Part shown: piece by piece, positions 8,801 through 16,415 of the stretch | How the letters are laid out: each line of letters opens with the position of its first letter | How positions within the stretch are numbered: the first letter of the stretch is position 1 | Source of the DNA: Aldehydirespirator sp965248735 | Lineage (GTDB): Bacteria > Actinomycetota > Acidimicrobiia > Acidimicrobiales > Aldehydirespiratoraceae | Direction: 5' to 3' | Length of the DNA stretch: 64,000 bases | Assembly (NCBI GenBank): GCA_965248735.1 | Contig: OZ252146.1 | Coordinates: forward strand, 682,001-746,000 | Notes under the pieces: model-generated | Told to the model about the DNA's origin: nothing | Databases searched by the model: none | The model's input: the letters and a program-made list of their open reading frames with translations, nothing else | Translations under genes and position numbers: made by a program

Positions 8801-10361
8801 TCGACAGCCGCGGCAAGGGGCCCTCCACGGTGTCGCCCCACGCTCCGGGCGTGTCGCTGTACACGAACTGGCTGAAGACCCGATTGTTCGCCATGCGCAT
8901 CGTCACGGCCTCGCCGCCGCGGTACTCATAGCAGAGCCGAATCGCGGCCGCGTTGGCGCCCTCGTCAGGCTCGACCGTGTTCGTCACCCACTCAGGAAGC
9001 CCGCCCGAGCACTCGGGCGCGTCCACCCTGCGCCCGAGAATCTCCTGGAAGGTCTGGCTGATATTCGCGGCCGTGTCCTGGACCTCCGCGATCCACGTCG
9101 TCCACGACCACTGCTGAATCTCAGCAGTCAAGACCCCGGCCGCGATCTCGTAGTCGACGTCGACGGGCAGCCACTGCGACAAACCGCTGTCCCAGCGCAC
9201 CAAAAGGATCGAACGCAGCTGGGCATCACTCAAATGCCCCACATCCCAGGCAACGGTCACCGGCGCGGCGAGCGGCCCCCGATGCTCAATGCCCACCACG
9301 GCGCCGCCCTCTACTGTGCCGAACACGCCCAGCGGCTCTCTGATCTCCACCTGCACCGGCTCATCCACCGCCCCCGCGGGCACGCGAACCACAGTCCCGC
9401 CGGCCTCGACGACCCCACCTGAAGAATCCAACACCTCCTGCTGTACAACCTCCAACTCACCCGGCGATGTCTCGGGCTCGATGCGGTTCTCCGCGCGCCA
9501 CAAGAACGTCGCCATCTGGGCTCTGGTAGTCGCACGGCTGGGACAGAACACCGTGCCGTCCCCGCAGCCAACGGTGATGCCCGACGCGGCGAGCCGGGCC
9601 ACATCCGCCGCGTACCACGCATCAGCGGGCACATCGGCGAAACCCGGGTCGGACCCATCTGGCAGGCTGTAGGCCCGCGACAAAAACACCGCCATCTGGG
9701 CCCGGCTCACCGAACGCTCAGGACAGAAATTGGTGCCATCCCCGCAGCCCCTAGTCACGCCCAGCTCGGCCATGCGCTCAATGAACCGCGCATGAAACCC
9801 GGCCGCGTCCACATCATCGAACCTCGACTCCGACACCGCCGGCGGGTCCACCCCGTCTAGCACCCGCACCGTCCACACCGCCATCGTCTTGCGGTCAACC
9901 GGCTCGCCGGGACAGAAACCCTCCACGCACTCGGTGCCCGCAAACACACCCGCCGCCGCCAGCTCCGCGACCGGAGTGGAGTAGTAAGCATCCCCAGGCA
10001 CATCCAAGAACCCGCCCGGCTGCGCCAACACCACCACACCCGGCCCCGCCGCCAACAGCCCAGACGCCGCGGGCCAACCGGCCGCGGCTGCGACCGAGCT
10101 CGCTGCCGCTGAGACCGCAGCAGCCTGGTGCACCTGCGCGGATGTCGAACTGGGAGCAGCCCAAAACACCCCAGCCCGCGACGACGACGCAGCAGTCGGG
10201 GCAGGCAAAGTCTCAGAGGCCGCCGCAGTCTCGGCCGCGGCCGGCACGGGACTCAACAGCGCAGCCGCAACCGACAACGCAGCCGCCGTTGCGATCAGCG
10301 GTCGCACCCCGACACGGTGCCGCGCGCTGCTCGCGCGCCTCGAACCCCCAAGCCTGACCAT
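5892..10361 (-). CDS. giant secreted SLH / two seven-blade RCC1-propeller protein
   Basis: I start at the ATG at 10361, preceded by AAGGGAG nine bases upstream; this gives 1489 residues beginning with a signal peptide (RRASSARHRVGVRPLIATAA to SPVPAAAE). Order of parts: three SLH-like repeats (about residues 125-300, for example FLDVPGDAYYSTPVAELAAAG), a ZU5-like beta domain (VVEAGGTVVRVPAGAV...), a helical region of about 350 residues with a hydrophobic stretch, then 14 RCC1-type repeats of 36-45 residues (pattern F/Y.A..AG..HSC.L.S..TITCWG.N..GQ.DAP). Blades 1-7 and 8-14 are separated by a Thr/Pro linker (TTGGTAPNTTAPPPTP), giving two seven-blade propellers. Each blade keeps two Cys. A beta domain with CRYLNVELRNFAAGTYTVSC ends the protein. 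Expected to sit on the cell surface and bind a ligand or surface. Three microproteins follow in the same direction. Confidence 0.85.
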   Translation of the reverse strand: MVRLGGSRRASSARHRVGVRPLIATAAALSVAAALLSPVPAAAETAAASETLPAPTAASSSRAGVFWAAPSSTSAQVHQAAAVSAAASSVAAAAGWPAASGLLAAGPGVVVLAQPGGFLDVPGDAYYSTPVAELAAAGVFAGTECVEGFCPGEPVDRKTMAVWTVRVLDGVDPPAVSESRFDDVDAAGFHARFIERMAELGVTRGCGDGTNFCPERSVSRAQMAVFLSRAYSLPDGSDPGFADVPADAWYAADVARLAASGITVGCGDGTVFCPSRATTRAQMATFLWRAENRIEPETSPGELEVVQQEVLDSSGGVVEAGGTVVRVPAGAVDEPVQVEIREPLGVFGTVEGGAVVGIEHRGPLAAPVTVAWDVGHLSDAQLRSILLVRWDSGLSQWLPVDVDYEIAAGVLTAEIQQWSWTTWIAEVQDTAANISQTFQEILGRRVDAPECSGGLPEWVTNTVEPDEGANAAAIRLCYEYRGGEAVTMRMANNRVFSQFVYSDTPGAWGDTVEGPLPRLSILGVLHQVASKVFSDDTRVFMPPLTQAAVAIGRPQGPVTHTIHFHREHTAETFLGDVVFFVGSKLPTPTGTAAFEVVGVFLTVLFECSAPRLFRKVGPDEGLWELFSAAVGATRKCIESMQLPTTDEYTKLTKALAKKSLSLQEFRRLFNAETLSGLKGALRALAVAEAFGIFFDLAADEWAESTPWSIKVQGRIASLGDWTPTCSDTEEDSNRLFLNLVLRKPFTTATALGDLRTFDSWRPSAEEAVAPLADCGNSHKVNVAADVDDTWGIEPADKGIVRDLILEMVAPDPTGGYSAITAGDSHTCALSADGVVACWGDNTHGRLYEPDGQYSAIAAGGRHTCGIRTDGTVECWGDNTDGQLDAPAGEFRAITAGWNHSCAVRSDNTVECWGGYFATDSVRPQQGVHATSPEGHYSDVAAGWIHTCAILTNGTIECWGSKDEGQLDAPVGQFRAIAAGFTHSCAIRSSDNTIECWGDDSRDKTNAPVGQFRAIAAGRNHSCAIGTDNNATCWGIVGSHGQLDAPEDQYSAIAAGWNHSCAIRTNGGTITCWGNNNTGQTDAPGDTDPPDDTTGGTAPNTTAPPPTPTAASNAVTAGGSHSCGLLSSGTITCWGQNEHGQADAPAGTFKAVTAGGSHSCGLLSSGTITCWGQNVNGQADAPAGTFKAVDAGYVHSCGLRSNDTITCWGYNYYGQADAPAGTFKAVTAGTTVHSCGLRSSGTITCWGDNGAGQSDAPAGTFKAVTAGSDHSCGLRSKDTITCWGGNAYGQADAPAGTFKAVTAGDGYSCGLLSHGTITCWGYNGFGESDAPAGTFKAVTVGSHHSCGLRSNDTITCWGHNYYGEADAPSGTFGARGDGPTVAVSKGGLGPTSVGPGEGVPCAPDTPTCRYLNVELRNFAAGTYTVSCSHDGWQGDPDPSTFWTFTVTVGESGSASSDGPCFINFAKLTGNGAYVTVSSTGTDTITSNWLK

Positions 10362-10860
10362 GGCTGTGACTCCCTTCGGTCCGTCATGGCGACAAAGGAC
10401 CACCATAGTCCTCACCAAATCATCAGCACCAAAGCCATCGCGGCGCCGACACTGCCCCAGGGCCGTGTCACCGCTCGTTCGTGCCGATCCCGCGACCGTC
10501 GGATCCCCCAGACCAATTGCGCCAGTGAAACGCCAGGGCGCGGCGGTCGGCGCCAAGGGATCGCGGCTTCACCACAACGATCTCCACACAGCACGCACTG
10601 CGCCCGACCAGGCTGCGGTCCGCCGGCTGGTCGGGCCGCCCGGGCCGCTGCCGCTTGAGAGAACCATGAGAGCGTCACGCCGCGCCCGGTGCCGCCACCA
10701 CGCGCATAATGGCCTAGGAGTAGTTGACGAACCACCCCAGACGAGAACAACGACCCGGCCGACCATTCCGATCTGCTCCACTGGTGTGTTCGCAGACCCC
10801 CGTGTCGAACAAACAGTTCAACCCAGCAACAACCACAGGAAGTCCGGCCATGCCTGCACC
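10362..10860. other. upstream region of the RCC1 gene; no gene seen
   Basis: The minus-strand frame stays open to 10556 but this extension lacks protein-like composition and a signal peptide, so I treat it as untranslated leader. From 10557 to 10860 I see no credible gene, RNA or IS end. Confidence 0.4.
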
Positions 10861-11020
10861 GCCTCTGACCTCGGCTTTCGCGTTCCCGAGCCGAAAAACG
10901 TTCCAGGATCGCGCGAAATCCGTTCCAACCCCCTCATGACTCAAGCCTCTGACCTAGGGGTTTGTAATTCGCGCATCCTCCACGAGGGCGGGGTTTGCGC
11001 GATTTGTTGCGCGAATTAGC
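10861..11020. repeat. dispersed repeat, copy 1 (IS-associated end?)
   Basis: Shares with 20891-21050 the ordered blocks GCCTCTGACCT, GTTCCAGGATC.CGCGAAATCC, CTGACCT.GGGGTTT and TAATTCGCGCATCC, then CACGAGGGC. A more divergent copy lies at 32494-32600 and a fragment at 46213-46265. Copies 1 and 2 both lie downstream of related minus-strand transposase-like remnants, so the repeat is probably the distal end of that element. Confidence 0.6.
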
Positions 11021-11169
11021 TCTTGGAGCCGTTCCTGCGGGCTGGTCAGACTATCAGCGGACCCGGTTTCCCGCGCTCAGGCGCCGTTGGTGGGACGCGT
11101 GACGCGGCTGGGCGCGCCGGGGCGGCCTGGGGCCTTCTGAGGGCCGGTTCCAGGCCGCGCAGGCGGGCG

Positions 11170-11835
11170 CTAGGCGGCTATCGGGATCGCTTGCGTCGCT
11201 GTGGTGGCGGTGCGCTTGTGGTACGCGCTCAGAGCGCGAGACAGACGCAGGATCTGGTATGAGATAATGTTGAAGCGGTTGAAGTCCTCGTGGATGGACC
11301 TGAGCCTGCCACGGATGCAGTACTTGAGGTTCGAGAAGGTGGACTCGATGTCCTCGCGGCCTCCGTGGATCTCGAAGTCGGGGTCGGCTTCGGGGATGGC
11401 GCGCAGCGACCGGGTGCGGCGGGTGTGGGGATTGTTGTGGATCTCATCGTCGGTGCTGTTGAGCCGCACGGTGGTGGTGGCTCCCCGCAGCCCGCGGGGA
11501 ACTTCGGGTTCGTATGGGATCTCGACTTCGCAGTAGGCGATGATTCCCTGTTGGGTCTCGTCGCCCCAGTAGAGGTGCTTGCGGCGCAGCGGCACCGAAA
11601 TCTCTGTGCCGCGGCTGTCTGGCAGCAGCACCCACGTCGAGCCGTTGCAGGTCTTGACGTCGTGGCGTTCAGTGCTGCCGCTGCGGGTCGTGAATTCGTG
11701 GGGCCCAAGGTTACCGCCACGATACTTGCCGTCCTTGAGCCTGGGGACTTTGTCTATTGGCAGCACCTTGTTGTTGAGCACTCTGTCATTGGCCTCTGAG
11801 TCCATCGCCATGTCGTAGATGAAGCCTCGCAGCCC
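11170..11835 (-). pseudogene. transposase C-terminal remnant (DDE-like), 5' end cut by an IS
   Basis: The minus strand reads FIYDMAMDSEANDRVLNNKV on to a C-terminal part with HGGREDIESTFSNLKYCIRG and FNRFNIISYQILRLSRALSA, resembling the end of DDE transposases in which the last catalytic Glu sits in a RED.ES motif before a helical tail. The N-terminal part is absent because an IS end starts at 11836, and 5' truncation makes it non-functional. It is distantly similar to 21187-21699 (LREDSESCNADYKSRLWNGR). The same dispersed repeat lies downstream of both. IS family not determined. Confidence 0.6.
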
Positions 11836-12075
11836 TGTGGGTGCCGGAAACTCGGCCGTGGTCGTTGACCTTCCGCTATGCGGACCGATGCTGAGTCCTC
11901 GTGTACCGCATCACCTACCGCTTCTGGCGGGCTGCCTCGCCTCGGCCAGCTGAGGTCGACTGACTTGGCGATGCAGCGCCCCGAGCTGGTAGCGCAGGAC
12001 AACGATCTCAAGTCCTTCGGGTGTCCGCCACGCGCGGCCGGCCGTGCCGAAACCACGAGTATGGATCTGTAGCCT
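11836..12075. mobile_element. IS remnant with rearranged interior
   Basis: Begins TGTGGGTGCCGGAAACTCGG with about 90 bp of the transposase-start end, including the start region (GTGTACCGCATCACCTACCG). The following 90 bp belong to the same transposase but in the opposite orientation (minus strand EGLEIVVLRYQLGALHRQ). The right-hand terminus is absent. It cuts off the transposase remnant at 11170-11835 and ends just before the STAND gene. Confidence 0.7.
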
Positions 12076-12084
12076 CTGCCACTG

Positions 12085-14355
12085 GTGGGTACCGTCACAT
12101 TCGCGCTGCACGAGTTGGGCTGGTCCGACTTCCAATCACTCTGCAACACGATCTGCCGTGAGATCCTCGGCCAGACCGTCGTCGGCTATCTCGACAGCAA
12201 CGACGGTGGGCGAGACGGTGCGTTCACGGGAGTCTGGAACCAGCACGACGGCGAGACGTTCTGCGGTGAGTTCGTCATCCAGGTCAAGCACACCACGAGG
12301 CCTGAGACGACGCTGAGCCTCTCGGACTTGGCTGATGAACTCGACAAGGCTGAACGGCTGGCCAAGTCGGGACGCTGCGACGTGTACCTGTTGATGACCA
12401 ATGCCCGAATGAGCGCCAGAACCGAAGAGCGGCTCGACGCCGCGCTGCGCGAGCGTGGCATGAGCCAATCTCGCATCCTGAGTTCGACATGGATCAACGA
12501 GACGATCGCGGAGAGTGCACGCCTGCGAATGCTCGTCCCGCGACTGTACGGGTTGGGTGATCTGACCCAGATCCTCGACGAACGCGCTTACGAACAGGCC
12601 CAAGCGGTCCTTGACTGCATGCGGTCCGACCTGTCCAAACTTGTGCGCACCACAACCTATGAGAAGGCAGCTCGGGCTCTCGACGACCACGCATTCGTGC
12701 TTCTTGCGGGCGCACCGGCAACGGGGAAGACGACCATTGCCGGTCAACTCGCTCTAGCAGCAGCCGACGTGTTCGGCACGCATGTCATCATCCTCGAAGA
12801 CGCAGCTCAGTTCGCAGAGCGATGGAATCCGAACGAGAGGCAACTGTTCTGGCTCGATGACGCATTCGGCACCACCCAGTTCACCCCTCACCTAGCGCAG
12901 AGTTGGCAGCGCGCTACCCCTAGGCTCAAGTCCGCAATCGACGGCGGCTCCAAGTTCGTGCTCACAAGTCGCGACTACGTCCTGAACCACGCGATGCTGC
13001 ACCTCAAAGCCGGTACCTTCCCGCGCCTCGACAGCGCACAGATCGTCGTGGATGTCGCTGACCTAACCCCGAGCGAACGCCGCCAGATCCTCTACAATCA
13101 CCTCAAGCACGGACGCCAGCCCAAGGCGTTCCTCCGGGACTTGACCCCTTACCTAGAGTCGGCTGCCGACCATTGGGGCTTCACTCCGGAACTGGCTCGC
13201 CGTCTCGCTGATCCGACCTTCACCACGCACCTCAGGCATCCGACGGCCACAAATGTTGAAGCCTTCTTTAGGAACCCACGGCAGTTCCTCGCTGACACAT
13301 TCGCGAGCCTCGATGACGACAGCCTCTCAGCTCTCGGACTCATCTTCGTCAGTCGCGGCTGGTTGCCAAGCCCAATCACGCTCAACGAGCCTCGCCAGGA
13401 GTTTCTGACACGGGCCGGCGGCACAATCGCGGGCGTCACCCGCGCACTGACACATTTGAAGGGATCCCTCGTAGCCCACGTCATCCGCGACGGCGAGTCG
13501 GGCTGGGTCTTCGCCCACCCCACCATGATCGACGCGTACTCGGATCAGATCCGAAGCCCCGAACTATTGCATCTCCTCATCGAGGGCTTCGACACGGATG
13601 TGCTCGTGGCTCGAACGACGTGCGGCGACACAGGATTCACAAACGCCATCGTCTTGCCAGAACCGGTGTGGACCACAGTGATTGACCGCCTCGACCAAGC
13701 GCTCCAGGCCACCGGTGCATCGGGCGGGTTCGAGCGTCGTCGGTGCAAGAGTTATGTAGCCAGGCAGTGCGTTCCGGCGTTTCAGCGCCTCTATTTGGAA
13801 CGCCACCCAGGCCTGCTGGATGACCTGTCTCAACCATCCCTGCCTCTGGAGGACGACCCCGACAACGATCTCATCGTCAGTCTGCATCACAACGGAGTCC
13901 TCCCCAGAGAGATTCGAACCGAGTTCGTCCGATTCATCATCGACTACTGCATCGACGGCACCGACGGCGCTGTCCTGTGGGACGGCGATCTCCGCGACAT
14001 GCTCACTCCCGACGAGGAGCACACTCTACGGACGCGGCTCATGACCGAGGTCGTGCCGAACCCGAAGTCAATCTTGAAGAACTTCACTACCTGGTACGAC
14101 TCGGATGAAGACCCTGAACGGTTCACCCGACCGCTCGAAGAGTTCGCCGATGCACTTGTTGCTGAATTCAAAGACAACGAGACCGTCCGAGCCGCTGCGG
14201 CAACTCTGGAAGACGAGAGATGGAAGTGGGTAAGGGAGCAGCCCTGGCACGACTCGGACGATGACGAACAACGCTACGACGCTCCGCTCACCACGAGACC
14301 ACAAGCTCACGGACACCGAAGCGTGTTCGACGACCTTGTCGGGGACCAGCCATGA
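12085..14355 (+). CDS. PD-(D/E)XK nuclease (Mrr-like) fused to a STAND-type NTPase, candidate defence protein
   Basis: 756 residues. Residues 10-110 fit an Mrr-like restriction fold: GGRDGAF (Asp44) then FVIQVKH (Gln66-x-Lys68), the D...QxK form of the PD-(D/E)XK active site. Residues 209-217 are a Walker A loop (GAPATGKTT) and 254-259 a Walker B (LFWLDD), followed by a sensor-like FVLTSRDY and a long helical C-terminal region (about 350-756) as in STAND NTPases, where the C-terminus senses a trigger. Established knowledge: nSTAND3-type ATPases with N-terminal nuclease effectors occur in antiviral defence. Inference: this is a single-gene abortive-infection-like system. It stands alone between two IS remnants. 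Start: ATG at 12085; no strong SD, and the plausible N-terminus supports it. Confidence 0.8.
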   Translation: MGTVTFALHELGWSDFQSLCNTICREILGQTVVGYLDSNDGGRDGAFTGVWNQHDGETFCGEFVIQVKHTTRPETTLSLSDLADELDKAERLAKSGRCDVYLLMTNARMSARTEERLDAALRERGMSQSRILSSTWINETIAESARLRMLVPRLYGLGDLTQILDERAYEQAQAVLDCMRSDLSKLVRTTTYEKAARALDDHAFVLLAGAPATGKTTIAGQLALAAADVFGTHVIILEDAAQFAERWNPNERQLFWLDDAFGTTQFTPHLAQSWQRATPRLKSAIDGGSKFVLTSRDYVLNHAMLHLKAGTFPRLDSAQIVVDVADLTPSERRQILYNHLKHGRQPKAFLRDLTPYLESAADHWGFTPELARRLADPTFTTHLRHPTATNVEAFFRNPRQFLADTFASLDDDSLSALGLIFVSRGWLPSPITLNEPRQEFLTRAGGTIAGVTRALTHLKGSLVAHVIRDGESGWVFAHPTMIDAYSDQIRSPELLHLLIEGFDTDVLVARTTCGDTGFTNAIVLPEPVWTTVIDRLDQALQATGASGGFERRRCKSYVARQCVPAFQRLYLERHPGLLDDLSQPSLPLEDDPDNDLIVSLHHNGVLPREIRTEFVRFIIDYCIDGTDGAVLWDGDLRDMLTPDEEHTLRTRLMTEVVPNPKSILKNFTTWYDSDEDPERFTRPLEEFADALVAEFKDNETVRAAAATLEDERWKWVREQPWHDSDDDEQRYDAPLTTRPQAHGHRSVFDDLVGDQP

Positions 14356-14374
14356 CGGACCACGTCTCCCAGCC

Positions 14375-14530
14375 TGTGGGTGCCGGAAACTCGGCTGTGG
14401 TCGTTGACCTGGCGCGATGCGGGCCGATGATGGGTCCTCGTGTACGGCATCATCTACCGCTTGTTGGTTGGGCTGGCTGCTCCCCTCGCTGTGCGTTCGG
14501 GGGAGGGCGTCACGAAGTCTTCGATTTCGT
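14375..14530 (+). mobile_element. solo IS end (transposase-start side)
   Basis: Begins TGTGGGTGCCGGAAACTCGG right after the STAND gene and carries the first codons of a transposase (YGIIYRLLVGLAAPLAVRS) before the match stops. About 55 bp later a full IS copy begins at 14585, so two elements of the same group lie side by side. Confidence 0.7.
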
Positions 14531-14584
14531 CATCGTCTGATCATCAGCGCTGCGGTCCCTCTCGAGTCCGATGCCCTGCTTCCC

Positions 14585-15727
14585 TGTGGGTGTCGAAAAC
14601 TGTGTCGTGGCTGGTCAGGCGGCATTTCGGTACTCGTTGATGAGTCCACCACAGCGGGCCGTTTTCACGACTTGGAGGTGTCTGTCTGGCTGGTCTGCAG
14701 CGTCGGTGGCGACGGGTGGTCGCTGGTCGAGTGAACGGTGGGGCCGGTGCGTGTTGTAATGATCGATGTAGTCGACGACAAGATTGTTGAGTTGGCGGCG
14801 GTTCCAGATGATGGTGCGGTCGAGGAGCTCGCGTCGAAGGGTGCCGATCCAGCGTTCGGCGAACGCGTTCGCCACGGGAGTGCGCACAGGTGTGGTGAGG
14901 ATCTTCATACGTTCGGTTCTGAAGATCTCGTCGAAGGCGTCGATGAACTGGCTGGCGCGGTCGCGCACGAGCGCCCGGGCGTCGGCGAGTTGGTGGCCGT
15001 GTTGGAGCAACAGGTTCCGGGCCGCTTGGGTGGTCCAGACGCCGGTGGGGTGGTCCGTGATCGCTGCGAAGTACACGGTCCGTGTAGGGATGTCGATGAA
15101 GAACAGCAGGTAGAACCTGCGCAGCGTGACGGTTTCGATGGTGGCGAAGTCGCAGGCGACGGCGGCCTGGGACCGCAGGAACTGCGACCAGGTGACTTCC
15201 GAGCGTGTGGGTGCGGGGTCGATTCGGGCGTTGTTGAGGATCTGCCAGACCGTGGACGCAGCGAGGCGATGGCCGAGCCCGGCGAGTTCGCCGTGGATGC
15301 GGCGGTATCCCCAGGTCGGATTCTCGGCTGCGAGGCGCAGTGCGAGTCGGCGAAGCTCCGCTGAGGTCGATGGTCGGCCCGGCGGTCGCTGTGGTTGGGT
15401 CCAGTGCCCGACGATGCGGCGCCGGTGCCAACGCAACAGTGTGTCGGGGGTGACCGGCCACCCGGTTCGGCTCGGTCGCGCGAGCGCGGCCGCGATCGCC
15501 CCGAGCAAGCTCCGGTCGGCGTCGGTGAGCTCGGGTCGGTCGATTTGGCGGCGCAGCACAGCGAGTTGGTGGCGCAACACGATGATCTCGAGGTCCTTCG
15601 AGCGGCCTGACCGCACAGTGAGCCGAGCCAGTGATGCCAGGAATCGGTACAAGATTCGGGACACGAGGACAGCATCGGCCCGCATCGCGGCAGGTCAACG
15701 ACCACGGCCGAGTTTCCGGCACCCACA
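14585..15727 (-). mobile_element. full-length IS, copy 1 (1143 bp)
   Basis: Ends TGTGGGTGTCGAAAACTGTG (14585) and GGCACCCACA (15727) enclose a single transposase gene on the minus strand. It is nearly identical over its length to 38864-40008 and 40857-41999. The two ends are imperfect inverted repeats of each other. I see no target-site duplication. Confidence 0.9.
14615..15685 (-). CDS. IS transposase with DDE integrase core, copy 1
   Basis: 356 residues as read from the ATG at 15685; in other copies translation more likely begins at the GTG of VYRILYRFLASLARL, about 8 codons in. The N-terminus has a helical DNA-binding segment (KDLEIIVLRHQLAVLRRQ), a helix-turn-helix-like middle (NPTWGYRRIHGELAGLG) and an rve-type catalytic core with Asp179 (VACDFA), Asp242 (VRDRASQF) and Glu277 (NAFAERW), i.e. 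DD(34)E spacing, all intact. The tail HRPHRSLDQRPP is typical of IS3/IS481-related integrase cores. The copy is likely active. Confidence 0.9.
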   Translation of the reverse strand: MRADAVLVSRILYRFLASLARLTVRSGRSKDLEIIVLRHQLAVLRRQIDRPELTDADRSLLGAIAAALARPSRTGWPVTPDTLLRWHRRRIVGHWTQPQRPPGRPSTSAELRRLALRLAAENPTWGYRRIHGELAGLGHRLAASTVWQILNNARIDPAPTRSEVTWSQFLRSQAAVACDFATIETVTLRRFYLLFFIDIPTRTVYFAAITDHPTGVWTTQAARNLLLQHGHQLADARALVRDRASQFIDAFDEIFRTERMKILTTPVRTPVANAFAERWIGTLRRELLDRTIIWNRRQLNNLVVDYIDHYNTHRPHRSLDQRPPVATDAADQPDRHLQVVKTARCGGLINEYRNAA

Positions 15728-15728
15728 C

Positions 15729-15766
15729 CCTGGTCAGCGCCCACGACCGAATTGTGGGCACCCACA
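15729..15766 (-). mobile_element. solo inverted IS end abutting copy 1
   Basis: TGGTCAGCGCCCACGACCGA followed by ATTGTGGGCACCCACA is the reverse of the C/MITE-type end (TGTGGGTGCCCA.AATTCGGTCG). It starts one or two bases after the full copy ends, so copy 1 probably inserted beside or into an older element. Confidence 0.7.
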
Positions 15767-15923
15767 GGGTCGACATGCCCGAGATTCAACTATCCCGACC
15801 GCGCGATACCCGGGGCACACCACAGCCTGCGTGAAACCCGGTGAGGCTCAGACGCGCCCCCTGGTGCCGCTGTTCTGTCAAGATGGCTGCTGCGTCCTCG
15901 ACGTCTGACATGAGGAGCGACCA

Positions 15924-16412
15924 GTGAGGAAGGCAACCGAGACTGATCTGCCCGGTGTGGGGGTTCGCTTCGACCTGGAGACGAACGCAGGCCGCCTTGT
16001 GGGCGTGGTCGTTCATCAGACCGGTCGGCGTGATCTGGTGATCTATGACGAGCGGGACATTGATCGCGCCTGCGAGAGCGTCGAGCTCACCGAGGAGGAG
16101 GGGCACACCCTCGGCGAGCTGCTGGGCGGCAACCCGGTACTGGAGCATCTCGATGACGCCGTGCACCGGCTCGAGGACCTTGTGATCTCGTGGGTCACGA
16201 TCGACTCGCAGTCATCTCTCGCCGGGCTCACCCTCGCCGAGGCCGCGCTAAGGGCACGAACCGGCGCGGGCGTCGTCGCGCTCGTCACCGACTCGGGCTC
16301 CATCCCCATCCCGGGCGGAACTGACCGTCTGGAACCCGGCGGCACGGCGGTAGTAGTCGGCGTTCCGTCCGCGGTGAAGGCCGCCACGAAGCTGCTCACC
16401 CAACCGGGCTAG
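15924..16412 (+). CDS. khtT: KhtT-like RCK_C (TrkA-C) regulatory subunit of a K+/H+ antiporter
   Basis: 162 residues from a GTG start at 15924 with GAGGAG about seven bases upstream. The N-terminal half is a KhtT-like domain (VRFDLETNAGRLVGVVVHQTGRRDLVIYD) and the C-terminal half a TrkA-C/RCK_C domain (SLAGLTLAEAALRARTGAGV to LEPGGTAVVVG), which binds nucleotide ligands and gates the membrane partner. The antiporter gene follows 3 bp later, the normal khtTU order. Role: regulating K+ efflux in exchange for protons, probably under alkaline or Na+/K+ stress. Assignment by domain and operon context. Confidence 0.85.
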   Translation: MRKATETDLPGVGVRFDLETNAGRLVGVVVHQTGRRDLVIYDERDIDRACESVELTEEEGHTLGELLGGNPVLEHLDDAVHRLEDLVISWVTIDSQSSLAGLTLAEAALRARTGAGVVALVTDSGSIPIPGGTDRLEPGGTAVVVGVPSAVKAATKLLTQPG

Positions 16413-16415
16413 CTC

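Noticed and set aside
14544..15776. Alternative 410-residue minus-strand frame inside IS copy 1 (also in copies 2 and 3)
   Set aside because: Arg/Pro/His-rich shadow of the transposase; the DDE motifs are in the other frame.
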